From positions 1 through 20,435 of IMG/VR virus record IMGVR_UViG_3300000239_000023: a stretch of DNA of 20,435 nt, one strand, 5' to 3'. The translations under genes and the position numbers were made by a program. This DNA comes from a virus. Positions 1-6,429 of the stretch are shown here, one piece after another (the first letter of the stretch is position 1; every line of letters begins with the position of its first letter). Under the pieces are notes generated by a model that worked only from the letters and a program-made list of their open reading frames with translations, did not search any database and was not told the origin of the DNA.

Positions 1-2205
1 CTTAGAGATCGTTTGATCTTAAGAAATCGTACTTTCATCGGTAATAAATACTATTCACCAGTTGATCTTGGATTAAGTGTCACCACAGGCACTAACCTTG
101 ATCTCATGGGTATCTCACCAACTCTTAATGTTATTTCAACCCGTACTTCGGTTCTCGACAACCCTAGTTTAAGGCTTACAGTAGGTTGGGATGAGATTTC
201 TAACGATACCTATATCCCATCTAAGAAGTTCTACGATGGTACAGGGGCTGAAGATGCTAACCAAGTTCTTTCGCTCACCATTGATGGGACACCAGTATCT
301 GTTACTATGACAGCAAATGGTGCAGGAACAGACCTTGATATCCAAGACATTGTGACTCTCTTGAATCATGGTGTAGACGGACTTCTTACAGCTACTGCTC
401 ATGTTGAAGGTCAGTACATTCGTATTGTAAGCGACACGAATACGACCACCTCTTACATCAAAGTTGGAGCAGGCACTGCGAACACAGCATTTGGTCTAAC
501 CGAAGGTACTGTGGTTGCTACTAAGGGTCTTTCAGCACAGTCTCTTTCAGACGCTCTTATGAGTAGTCTTGAAGCAGGTGGTGCTCTTTCATTAGCTCTT
601 TTCTCAGTCGATCAGACAGGAGGAGATGTAACCAAGTTTGGTACTAACGCTGTTGCTCTTATTCACACTGACGCTGTAGGAAAACAGTATCTTGGTTTTG
701 AATCCCTTGAAGCAGGTGTTGATAGTATCCTTGATGTGACAGGTGGTAATGTTGCTACTACTAAGGGTACAGGTCTAAAGATCACTACTGATTCGGGTGC
801 TGTAGGCGAAGCCGCTTATCAAGGTTATAACCTTTCATCGAATAACCCTAAAGGCACAGGTTCAGCAGGTACTTCTACCCTTAAGGATGCTGTTGGTGCA
901 GATGGGCGAGTGAGTCAAACTTATGTTGACTCGGTGACAGGTTTCACAATCACCATTCTTCCTAGAGAGGGTGGTGTAGCTTACCCAACAGGTGCAGATG
1001 CGACTATGACCTTTAATGTAAGCTCTAGTCTCAAGACTAATGCGAACATTGCACAGTACGCTATTCCAGGTGTTTCTTTAAGAGTAACTAATACTCTTGA
1101 TACAGCGATTGGTGATAACGCTCTTGTAGAGACATACTATAAGGGAGGTAAAGAGCCTACTGTCGGTCAGACTTATTACATCGACTTCACTAGAGATCGT
1201 TCGAGTTTCAATACGAGGACTTTCACTAACCTTGCCGATGTTGTTCGTACTTATGGTGAGATTTCTCTTGAGAACACCTTGTCAATGGGTGCGTTCCTTG
1301 CGTTCTCTAATGGAGCGACAGCACTTGCTTGTAAGCAAATCCAACTCGATACAGGAGTAGTTTCACCTACTGAAGATCAGATGTTGATTGCAGTTCAACA
1401 GATTGAGGGTGAGATTGTACCAGGTCTTTCGCCAAGTGTGATCGTACCTCTGATGCCAGCTTCGACAGCACTTCTCTCAGCGATTTCTAATCACTGTGAT
1501 GTTCAGTCATCATTGCGTTATCGTTCAGAGCGTAGGGCTGTTCTTGGTTGTGCTGTAGGTACTCAGCCTCGTGATGCTCAAGCACTAGCTCAAGCAACAG
1601 GGAACTCTCGTATATGTTTGGTATATCCAGATATTGCTAACATTCGTTTTACAGACTCTCAAGGTGTGGCTCAAAGCTACTTTGTTGGTGGTGAGATGGT
1701 TGCAGTTGCAGTTGCTATGGCTACCTCCAATCCTACGATTGACTCAGCAGAGCCTTGGACAAACAGGGTTATTAATGGGTTTACTGATCTTGGTCGTATC
1801 CTTGATGATGTTGACGCTAATACAACAGCTAACGCAGGTATCACCGTTCTCAAGCAGACCCCACAAGGTATTCAAGTTAGACATGGTTTGACCACTAACA
1901 TGACTTCTGTCCTTACCAAGACTCCGACTGTTGTTCAGATTGCCGATGATGTTCACTTGCGTGTTCGTAATCTTTGTAATCGCTACATCGGTACTAAGTT
2001 TGTTCCGAATACGATTTCTCAGATCGAGGGTCGTGTGAATGGACTCTTTAAGCAACTGGTTAGAGATCAGATCATCTCGACTTACACAGGTCTTACTGTA
2101 GCCACCGACCCTAACGACCCAACAGGTCTTTTGGTTGATGTGTTTTACAAGCCTGTATTCCCTCTCCTTTACATTCAGTTCACCTTTACTGTACAAGGTA
2201 GCTAA
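1..2205 (+). CDS. Contractile tail sheath protein, 5' partial
   Basis: The reading frame is open at the left edge (codons before the first TTG at 13 are also in frame), so the true N-terminus lies outside the window and at least 734 residues are present. The product would polymerise around the tail tube and contract to drive DNA injection. The C-terminal third (about residues 470-730) has the sheath look: a segment with VYPDIANIRF, then GGEMVAVAVAMA, then a region with ITVLKQTPQGIQVRHGLTT, a VRNLCNRYIGTKF helix and the final strand PVFPLLYIQFTF. The N-terminal part is Thr/Gly/Ser-rich beta-type sequence, compatible with the surface-exposed inserted domains of large sheath proteins. It ends in TAA just before paired hairpins. 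Assignment rests on recalled family patterns of phage sheath C-terminal domains, not on a search. Confidence 0.8.
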   Translation, partial: LRDRLILRNRTFIGNKYYSPVDLGLSVTTGTNLDLMGISPTLNVISTRTSVLDNPSLRLTVGWDEISNDTYIPSKKFYDGTGAEDANQVLSLTIDGTPVSVTMTANGAGTDLDIQDIVTLLNHGVDGLLTATAHVEGQYIRIVSDTNTTTSYIKVGAGTANTAFGLTEGTVVATKGLSAQSLSDALMSSLEAGGALSLALFSVDQTGGDVTKFGTNAVALIHTDAVGKQYLGFESLEAGVDSILDVTGGNVATTKGTGLKITTDSGAVGEAAYQGYNLSSNNPKGTGSAGTSTLKDAVGADGRVSQTYVDSVTGFTITILPREGGVAYPTGADATMTFNVSSSLKTNANIAQYAIPGVSLRVTNTLDTAIGDNALVETYYKGGKEPTVGQTYYIDFTRDRSSFNTRTFTNLADVVRTYGEISLENTLSMGAFLAFSNGATALACKQIQLDTGVVSPTEDQMLIAVQQIEGEIVPGLSPSVIVPLMPASTALLSAISNHCDVQSSLRYRSERRAVLGCAVGTQPRDAQALAQATGNSRICLVYPDIANIRFTDSQGVAQSYFVGGEMVAVAVAMATSNPTIDSAEPWTNRVINGFTDLGRILDDVDANTTANAGITVLKQTPQGIQVRHGLTTNMTSVLTKTPTVVQIADDVHLRVRNLCNRYIGTKFVPNTISQIEGRVNGLFKQLVRDQIISTYTGLTVATDPNDPTGLLVDVFYKPVFPLLYIQFTFTVQGS

Positions 2206-2207
2206 GT

Positions 2208-2222
2208 AGAGGAAAGTCCTCT
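2208..2222 (+). other. Short hairpin after the sheath stop codon
   Basis: AGAGGA and TCCTCT pair as six base pairs around a three-base loop, starting three bases after the sheath stop codon. It could stabilise the mRNA 3' end or contribute to termination. No T-run follows. Confidence 0.35.
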
Positions 2223-2229
2223 CTAAGAG

Positions 2230-2251
2230 CAATCTAGGGGCAATCTAGGGG
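2230..2251 (+). repeat. Tandem 11-bp direct repeat
   Basis: CAATCTAGGGG occurs twice head to tail with no spacer, between the sheath stop codon and the intergenic hairpin. Function unknown; it may be a replication-slippage product or a protein site. Confidence 0.6.
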
Positions 2252-2257
2252 TTACCT

Positions 2258-2296
2258 TTACAGCCTATAAGAATATTATGTTCTTATAGGCTGTAA
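2258..2296. terminator. Hairpin between convergent genes, probable bidirectional terminator
   Basis: TTACAGCCTATAAGAA pairs perfectly with TTCTTATAGGCTGTAA (16 bp) around a seven-base loop. It lies between the plus-strand sheath gene and the minus-strand gene ending at 2276, whose stop codon falls inside the loop. No T-tract follows on either strand, so it may act by processing or by blocking exonucleases rather than by intrinsic termination alone. Confidence 0.6.
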
Positions 2297-2599
2297 GAAT
2301 AATTCTTCAACCTGCTCGTATTGAGCGAGAGCAATCGCCTTGAGGAAGTCTGCTCTAGTCGAAAGGTTCTTGCGAACCCAATCTTTTGCATCCTTGAGTG
2401 TGTTCATTGTGGTTGAAGACAGTATGATCGAGTTATCCCTGTGTGTACTCGTAAGACCAAAGACAGTATACTCTGAATAAAGGCGGGTTGTGTCTGATAT
2501 GTGGGTCTGGTGTTTGTCGATATATCCAACAAAACAACCATCAAGAAAGATGTTCCATTGCCATCTCTTGTTCGGGTTTTGATTACAGATTAGAAGCAT
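2276..2599 (-). CDS. Small protein of unknown function (107 aa)
   Basis: Not recognised. The start is ATG with AAGGAG about nine bases upstream. The first half looks like a small beta domain (RWQWNIFLDGCFVGYID, later YTVFGLT), and the second half is helical (MNTLKDAKDWVRKNL, then ADFLKAIALAQYEQVEELF). It is the last gene of a three-gene minus-strand group with 2637-3137 and 3172-3255; all three have similar leaders with an AGGAG box preceded by a CC-rich segment. Its stop codon sits in the loop of the intergenic hairpin. Two stretches of this gene (2340-2355 and 2399-2437) recur at 6430-6445 and 6534-6570, where the frame is broken. A plus-strand transcript there would be antisense to this mRNA. 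Confidence 0.75.
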   Translation of the reverse strand: MLLICNQNPNKRWQWNIFLDGCFVGYIDKHQTHISDTTRLYSEYTVFGLTSTHRDNSIILSSTTMNTLKDAKDWVRKNLSTRADFLKAIALAQYEQVEELFLQPIRT

Positions 2600-2636
2600 T
2601 TTTCTTCTCCTTGTTGGAAGTGGTTGGCGAGGGGTT

Positions 2637-3137
2637 TTAAGACTGAACCTGAACCCTTTTGATATAGTGTTTGAGGAAACTGCTCATGTCACTTGTGCAT
2701 CGCTCTAAGTGGTCTTTAACCAACTTAGTATGCTTACGCTTTACACTAGCGTCTGAGGAGGTGCAGGAGTATCGGCTCAACATCGGTTGAGTGAACTTAA
2801 ACTGCTTTACCAAGTGCCTTTCACCACTCATGGTCATAGCGTTTAAGTTCACTACCCATTGATTGCCCCAGACCCCTGATGAGATCGAGTCCCCACCTAA
2901 ATTCGTCCCAAGCGTTTCTTTACCCTCCCGACTTGAATAGAGACTGAAGTCAAGAGAGATCACATCACCTTTTGCGAGGTCGATTCGACCTAAACTCATG
3001 CCCTCAGATTGCAAGTCTGATCCTGATTCTGAGACACAGTGAGCCACGAGATCTTGGATCGAAAAGATCCGATCTGTGGTTGCTTGTTGGTAGTATCCTA
3101 GTGCATTTTTGTTTGTGGTTTTAAAAGTAAAACTCAT
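2637..3137 (-). CDS. Protein of unknown function (166 aa)
   Basis: Not recognised. The frame stays open upstream to 3218, but the ATG at 3137 is chosen because AAGGAG lies ten bases before it and because the upstream extension would overlap the separate small gene at 3172-3255. The protein begins MSFTFKTTNKNALGYYQ. It has a polar middle with many Ser, Gly and Asp residues (roughly 45-85) and a basic helical C-terminus with KRKHTKLVKDHLERC and KHYIKRVQVQ. Three Cys residues occur (one near residue 35, two in the C-terminal half). No signal peptide or membrane segment is seen. It is probably cotranscribed with the genes on either side of it on the minus strand. Confidence 0.7.
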   Translation of the reverse strand: MSFTFKTTNKNALGYYQQATTDRIFSIQDLVAHCVSESGSDLQSEGMSLGRIDLAKGDVISLDFSLYSSREGKETLGTNLGGDSISSGVWGNQWVVNLNAMTMSGERHLVKQFKFTQPMLSRYSCTSSDASVKRKHTKLVKDHLERCTSDMSSFLKHYIKRVQVQS

Positions 3138-3171
3138 AGTTGTTCTCCTTGTTGGGAGTAGGTGGGGGGTT

Positions 3172-3255
3172 TCAATATGGTTCAGAGAGCATCCACGCCA
3201 ACCTGAGCAGGCTGGCAAGGATGATCGGTAATGAGAGAAAAAAGATAACTTCCAT
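3172..3255 (-). CDS. 27-residue hydrophobic peptide
   Basis: A very short frame beginning MEVIFFLSLPIILASLLRL and ending WMLSEPY, then TGA. AGGAG lies eight bases upstream of the ATG, in a leader closely resembling that of the next gene (CTCC, six bases, GGAG). Residues 3-22 form one apolar segment long enough to cross a membrane, with Arg at 18. It is the first gene after the promoter-like cluster at 3311-3384. Function is unknown; single-span peptides in phages include lysis regulators, superinfection blockers and inhibitors of host membrane enzymes, but nothing here decides between them. Confidence 0.55.
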   Translation of the reverse strand: MEVIFFLSLPIILASLLRLAWMLSEPY

Positions 3256-3310
3256 GATGTTCTCCTAGTGGGGAGTAGGTTAGTGGAGCGATCATGCTCA
3301 CATTAAGTAT

Positions 3311-3384
3311 ATAGATAAGGGGTTACAGTATTGTAAGTATTTGATAGATAAGGGGCTTAGTGAAAGCGTAACCCCTTATCTATC
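3311..3384. promoter_or_regulatory. Divergent class B element: three copies of ATAGATAAGGGG
   Basis: This intergenic region separates the minus-strand gene at 3255 from the plus-strand gene at 3425. The 12-mer ATAGATAAGGGG occurs at 3311-3322 and 3344-3355, and inverted at 3372-3383. Read outward, copies become AACCCCTTATCTAT pointing left (about 55 bases before 3255) and right (about 40 bases before 3425). Copies two and three also form a 13-bp inverted repeat (3343-3355 with 3372-3384). This could be a divergent promoter, a paired operator or a transcribed hairpin. The same element recurs before 3647, 7817 and 19520. Confidence 0.5.
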
Positions 3385-3424
3385 GTCTAGTGTAGCCCGA
3401 ACAACTCTTGAAAGGAGAAACAAA

Positions 3425-3595
3425 ATGGCTAGTAAGAAACAAGACTCCCATAAGGCTCAAAAGGCTTCTCTTCGTAAGGCTCACTTCGCAAATGGAGGTA
3501 GCACCAATGTTTGGTGTGGGAAGTCAAATGCCCACCAAGACCGTAAGAAGGCTCGCAACAAAAAGGCTTGCCGACAGAAAGTTCGAGGTTGGTGA
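3425..3595 (+). CDS. Basic Lys/Arg-rich small protein (56 aa)
   Basis: The ATG at 3425 is used rather than the upstream in-frame ATG at 3341 because the leader CTTGAAAGGAGAAACAAA directly precedes it; the same leader is used by the next two genes. The product is strongly basic: it starts MASKKQDSHKAQKASLRKAH, has a central GGSTNVWCGKSNAH and ends with RKKARNKKACRQKVRGW. Two Cys residues and no long hydrophobic stretch. A nucleic-acid-binding or ribosome-associated role would suit the charge, but this is inference only. First gene of the plus-strand run that includes the DNA ligase. Confidence 0.7.
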   Translation: MASKKQDSHKAQKASLRKAHFANGGSTNVWCGKSNAHQDRKKARNKKACRQKVRGW

Positions 3596-3607
3596 TGGGG
3601 TGTTCGT

Positions 3608-3622
3608 GACCCCTTATTTATT
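3608..3622 (+). promoter_or_regulatory. Class B promoter-like element
   Basis: GACCCCTTATTTATT matches the AACCCCTTATCTAT element with two differences and lies about 25 bases upstream of the gene at 3647, just before its CTCTTGAAAGGAG ribosome binding leader. Confidence 0.4.
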
Positions 3623-3646
3623 AAATCTCTTGAAAGGAGAACACAA

Positions 3647-3961
3647 ATGAAAGAGTTATCAAAAGCAGAGGCCATCTTTGAAACAATAAAAAATGCTATT
3701 AATAGCATTGACATCAATGCCTTAAACACCATCAATTTTGGTGGTTATCAAACAGAGGTTGATGGGGGTGAGATACTCGTATCTTGGGATAATGGAGATT
3801 TTATTGTTGGGTATGATCCTCATTGTCTCATCTTTGGAGTAAAAGAAATAGCAAGAGCTCTCCCTAAAGCAGAGAGCGACACCCCATTTAACCTCACCCC
3901 CTCTTATTGTAATGGGATAATCCAACTGATCACCATCGGTGATTGGTGTTATGACGCTTAG
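3647..3961 (+). CDS. Acidic protein of unknown function (104 aa)
   Basis: Not recognised. ATG preceded by CTTGAAAGGAGAACACAA. The N-terminal 30 residues are helical and Ile-rich (AEAIFETIKNAINSIDINAL). They are followed by short strands with Gly turns (INFGGYQTEVDGGEILVSWD, then DFIVGYDPHCLIFGVKEI) that suggest a compact alpha-beta fold. No metal site, signal or membrane segment is evident. It lies between the basic peptide gene and the DNA ligase; all three share nearly the same translation leader, which suggests coordinated expression. Confidence 0.7.
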   Translation: MKELSKAEAIFETIKNAINSIDINALNTINFGGYQTEVDGGEILVSWDNGDFIVGYDPHCLIFGVKEIARALPKAESDTPFNLTPSYCNGIIQLITIGDWCYDA

Positions 3962-3981
3962 TCTCTTGAAAGGAGAAAACA

Positions 3982-4941
3982 ATGCCAAAGAAAATCGAAA
4001 AGACATCATCATGTGGAACTTATGACTTCCTCCGACCTCAACTCGCCAAAGGCTCTCACAAGGGCAAGAATGTCCTTGAGAAGATCGCAGGGTCAAGTCA
4101 ATGGGTGGGCGAGATGAAGCTAGACGGACACCGTATGCTCGTTGGTCAAACCTGTGCTTGGAGTCGTATAGGCAAGGACATCGCTCGTATGGATCATATC
4201 CAAAACGAGTGTCCAGTAGGCACTTTACTCGATGGGGAGATTTTGCCGAAGCAAGGAGCAGAAGGTTCTGATCGAGTCTCTAATCTCAGAGCAGAAGACC
4301 CCACATCGCTTGGGTTCGTGGCTTTCGACATCCTCTACCATGAGGGTCAGTATGTCGGTGATCTATCTTGGGATAAGCGTAGGGCTATCCTTGAGTCTGT
4401 AATCCAGTGCAATAACATGGAGCATATCAGTTTGAGTCAGCTCTACTACATGAACGAGTGGACAACTGAAAACCTCATGGAGATCGCTTCTGATCGGGGG
4501 CATGAGGGTATCATGCTCAAGAAGGTGTCTGAACCATACAAGGCTAATAGTCGTAGTGCATGGGTGAAGCATAAGTTCACTGACACCCACGATGTGGTGA
4601 TCGTTGACGCAAATGCAAAGCCTAGTGAGTGGCGAGTACGACCAGGAGAGGTCTATCGTCAAGATGGAAAACTCTACCCAGAGGGGCTTCACACTGATCC
4701 TTGGGTCAAGGGATATGTGGGATTAAACTATGGTTTCTATGACTCAAAAGGAAAGCTCCGTATCGTTGGATCTCTTGGAGAGACAGGACCTCGTGAAGAC
4801 ATGGAGCAATATGTAGGTCAAGTAGCTGAGATCAAGGCTTACGGTCAATACCCTACAGGAGCGTTGCGACACCCTGTGCTTGAGCGTTGGCGTGAAGATA
4901 AGCTACCAGAGGAATGTACCTTTGAGTTTGGAGTGATCTAA
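3982..4941 (+). CDS. ATP-dependent DNA ligase
   Basis: Seals 3'-OH/5'-phosphate nicks in duplex DNA through an enzyme-AMP intermediate, presumably in phage replication and repair. The nucleotidyltransferase motifs are in order: motif I EMKLDGHRM with the adenylated Lys at residue 46, motif III LDGEI at 83-87, motif IIIa FVAFDILY around 112-119, motif IV EGIMLKK at 175-181, and motif V WVKHKF at 194-199. Residues about 200-319 would be the OB-fold domain. At 319 residues it belongs to the small two-domain viral/bacterial ligases without a large N-terminal DNA-binding domain. Start ATG has the CTTGAAAGGAGAAAACA leader. Its TAA overlaps the next gene's ATG, so the two are probably translationally coupled. 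An RNA or mRNA-capping substrate is less likely but not excluded. Confidence 0.9.
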   Translation: MPKKIEKTSSCGTYDFLRPQLAKGSHKGKNVLEKIAGSSQWVGEMKLDGHRMLVGQTCAWSRIGKDIARMDHIQNECPVGTLLDGEILPKQGAEGSDRVSNLRAEDPTSLGFVAFDILYHEGQYVGDLSWDKRRAILESVIQCNNMEHISLSQLYYMNEWTTENLMEIASDRGHEGIMLKKVSEPYKANSRSAWVKHKFTDTHDVVIVDANAKPSEWRVRPGEVYRQDGKLYPEGLHTDPWVKGYVGLNYGFYDSKGKLRIVGSLGETGPREDMEQYVGQVAEIKAYGQYPTGALRHPVLERWREDKLPEECTFEFGVI

Positions 4942-5240
4942 TGGGAAAGCCGAGTCTTTTAGTAGTCAAGAGCAGAGTGAAGATCGACCCTACATTTGAG
5001 AACCATATAGGGTACATCGACTTTAGTTTTGCGAATCGAGAACACAAAAAGTTTGAAGGTGTCTTTCTCCAGATCTTTGGTTCTACTGACCGAAAGACAC
5101 CGATACTTAGGAGTAGTATGACTCAAAGCCAGACCAAGCTCACAAATAACATCTCTATGAACTTAGTTGACTACGATGGGCTTGATGTAGGCTCGTTCTT
5201 AGAGAGCTTAGAGGCAGTCTTCAATGTGGTCGAGGGCTGA
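4941..5240 (+). CDS. Unknown protein translationally coupled to DNA ligase (99 aa)
   Basis: Not recognised. The ATG shares its A with the ligase stop codon (TAATG), and there is no independent strong ribosome site, so translation is probably by reinitiation after the ligase. The protein has an N-terminal beta-like region (SLLVVKSRVKI, then IGYIDFSFANREHKKFEGVF) and an acidic C-terminus ending in a short helix, SFLESLEAVFNVVEG. Coupling to the ligase hints at a partner or accessory role in DNA metabolism, but nothing in the sequence proves this. Its 3' end overlaps the converging gene 5208-5477 by 33 bases. Confidence 0.65.
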   Translation: MGKPSLLVVKSRVKIDPTFENHIGYIDFSFANREHKKFEGVFLQIFGSTDRKTPILRSSMTQSQTKLTNNISMNLVDYDGLDVGSFLESLEAVFNVVEG

Positions 5241-5477
5241 CTTAGAGACATAAACAGGTGTATGCTCACCCCAATATGCACCGAGTACATTAAACTCAAA
5301 CCATTCAATAGCCATTGTGTGAGCTTCCTCTTCTGAGGTTTCTTTGTCTTGAAACTCTTTAACCCAGTGAGAAATCATAGCGTCTAGGTCATAAACGAGT
5401 TTGGGAGTTCCTTCTGCCACTCCGAGAATCATCGTGTCGAATGTTGATCGTGGTTCAAGATATATAAGTTCTTCCAT
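5208..5477 (-). CDS. Acidic protein of unknown function (89 aa)
   Basis: Not recognised. Start ATG with AAAGGA about ten bases upstream. The product is acidic and aromatic: MEELIYLEPRSTFDTM, then a helix with DAMISHWVKEFQDKETSEEE, then AIEWFEFNVLGAYWGEHTPVY. It converges with and overlaps the 3' end of 4941-5240. Its upstream region is shared with the promoter for the first Arg tRNA in the other direction, so the intergenic segment 5478-5574 is divergent. Confidence 0.6.
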   Translation of the reverse strand: MEELIYLEPRSTFDTMILGVAEGTPKLVYDLDAMISHWVKEFQDKETSEEEAHTMAIEWFEFNVLGAYWGEHTPVYVSKSALDHIEDCL

Positions 5478-5482
5478 TTTTG

Positions 5483-5512
5483 TTGTTCCTTTGAGGGTCT
5501 TTTTTGTATAAT
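5483..5512 (+). promoter_or_regulatory. Sigma-70-like promoter for the tRNA-Arg(CCT) region
   Basis: TTGTTC (5483-5488) and TATAAT (5507-5512) are separated by 18 bases and point toward the tRNA starting at 5575. The perfect -10 box and good spacing suggest transcription by host RNA polymerase. Distance from the -10 box to the tRNA is about 60 bases. Confidence 0.6.
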
Positions 5513-5574
5513 ACCTTTGTGAGTGTTGTTGAACGCTTCAAAGATCTTTGAAATCTCGATATGAACTTAACTTT

Positions 5575-5646
5575 ACATTAGTAGCTCAGTGGAAGAGCAA
5601 CACTTTCCTAAAGTGTAGGTCGTAGGTTCGATCCCTACCTAGTGTA
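5575..5646 (+). tRNA. tRNA-Arg, anticodon CCT
   Basis: Complete cloverleaf: acceptor ACATTAG with CTAGTGT, D arm GCTC/GAGC, anticodon stem ACACT/AGTGT with loop TTCCTAA (anticodon CCT at 5607-5609), T arm GTAGG-TTCGATC-CCTAC, and A as discriminator. CCA is not encoded. It reads AGG codons. One G-U pair in the acceptor. It follows the promoter at 5483-5512 and is followed three bases later by a long GC-rich hairpin. Confidence 0.95.
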
Positions 5647-5648
5647 TT

Positions 5649-5708
5649 ACCCCCCTCTACTTTCTTTTATTTTGCCTTGGATGAAAGAAAGAATGGGTAG
5701 AGGGGGGT
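5649..5708 (+). terminator. Strong GC-rich hairpin after tRNA-Arg(CCT)
   Basis: ACCCCCCTCTAC (5649-5660) pairs perfectly with GTAGAGGGGGGT (5697-5708), and the inner TTTCTTT and AAAGAAA can extend it. It lies directly behind the tRNA 3' end. It may terminate, or mark the 3' boundary for tRNA processing; no T-tract follows, so readthrough to the next gene is possible. Confidence 0.5.
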
Positions 5709-5848
5709 CTAACACAAGGACGGTAAACTCACAAAAGCCCTTGATCGTGAGGAACTGAGAAAGAACAAGGTAGGTCAAACTCTTAGACCTAAGAAGCTAA
5801 GGAACTTCTCCACCACACTTAAGAGTACAACATTGAAATAGGAGTATA
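5709..5848. other. Gap between hairpin and the 25-residue peptide gene
   Basis: An open frame runs through this gap (reading KDGKLTKALDREELRKN and ending at a TAG before 5848), but it contains no ATG, GTG or TTG start and is closed upstream by TAA. It may be a remnant of a coding sequence. Nothing else is clear here. Confidence 0.3.
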
Positions 5849-5851
5849 GTC

Positions 5852-5929
5852 ATGGGAAACCCTAACTATCCATCTTCGACTGGTCGCCCTAGTGGCGGTG
5901 GTCGAGGTAACGCACCAAAGTCTAAATAG
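5852..5929 (+). CDS. 25-residue Gly/Pro/Ser-rich peptide
   Basis: A complete micro-gene reading MGNPNYPSSTGRPSGGGRGN then APKSK and TAG, with GGAG ten bases before the ATG. The composition (Gly, Pro, Ser, Asn, basic end) predicts a disordered peptide. Clean ribosome site, uniform coding-like composition and its place between the two Arg tRNAs support a real gene. The function is unknown; binding to RNA or to a host protein is possible. Confidence 0.55.
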   Translation: MGNPNYPSSTGRPSGGGRGNAPKSK

Positions 5930-5959
5930 TTTAGATTTTGAGGAGATTCGTTGTATAAT
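5930..5959 (+). promoter_or_regulatory. Sigma-70-like promoter for the tRNA-Arg(TCT) region
   Basis: TTTAGA (5930-5935) and TATAAT (5954-5959) are spaced by 18 bases. The -10 context TTGTATAATA matches that of the promoter at 5507. It points to the tRNA at 6033 and the structured region beyond. Confidence 0.55.
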
Positions 5960-6032
5960 AACTCGCCCTTCACCTTTCTCATAGGTGTCTCCACTTTGTT
6001 GTTCCGTAAAGTAGGGCAAAACGGAGCTTTTA

Positions 6033-6104
6033 GCACCAATAGCTCAGTGGAAGAGCATCGGCCTTCTAAGCCGCAGGTCGTAGGTTCAAATCCTACTTGG
6101 TGTG
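6033..6104 (+). tRNA. tRNA-Arg, anticodon TCT
   Basis: Complete cloverleaf: acceptor GCACCAA with TTGGTGT (first pair G-U), D arm GCTC/GAGC with the same loop as tRNA-Arg(CCT), anticodon loop CTTCTAA with TCT at 6065-6067, T arm GTAGG-TTCAAAT-CCTAC. The anticodon stem has a T-C mismatch at its outermost pair, as does the tRNA-Lys at 8822. No encoded CCA. Reads AGA codons. The next tRNA-like element begins two bases downstream. Confidence 0.93.
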
Positions 6105-6106
6105 CT

Positions 6107-6198
6107 CGCTTAATTGGTATTCTCCTCTAGTGATTCTCTTTATAGGGGTTTTGTCTCTTCGAGGTGGGATTCTGGTTCGATTCCAGATTGAGCGACCA
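6107..6198 (+). tRNA. Non-canonical tRNA-like element with encoded CCA
   Basis: The ends are tRNA-like: acceptor CGCTTAA (6107-6113) pairs with TTGAGCG (6188-6194), followed by A and an encoded CCA at 6196-6198, and the T arm TCTGG-TTCGATT-CCAGA is canonical. No D arm can be drawn. Instead 6119-6127 pairs with 6161-6170 as nine pairs with one bulge (6165), enclosing 33 bases. Within these a four-pair stem could present the loop GTTTTGT (Lys-type TTT), but this is weak. The identity is therefore left open. It is the only element of the cluster with genome-encoded CCA. It could be an unusual tRNA, a decayed tRNA or a tRNA mimic that sets the 5' border of the structured region. Confidence 0.5.
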
Positions 6199-6429
6199 TT
6201 TTCTGTTCTTTTATAGGAACTCTTCAAACAGACGCATAGGGAGAATGGAGAAACAGATAAGCGTTTGCTTTGGTCTTGTCTGGGGGTTGTTTACGCCTCT
6301 TATTGCCACCGTTAAAGAGGATAATAGCTCTTGGGGAACTATGAGTTCGCAACATAACCTAACCAAGAGGGGTGCAACCCATAAATGTACAATGGTGGAG
6401 TAGGGCATTACGCTGATGCGGACAAGGCA

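Noticed and set aside
1744-2232. 162-codon minus-strand frame under the tail sheath gene
   Set aside because: Shadow of the sheath coding strand; no ribosome site and no sensible protein character.
3138-3218. N-terminal extension of the 2637-3137 gene
   Set aside because: It would overlap the 27-residue peptide gene, and the ATG at 3137 has the proper ribosome site.
6119-6198. tmRNA 3' end
   Set aside because: T arm and CCA would fit, but no tag-peptide frame or 5' tmRNA domain is found upstream or downstream.
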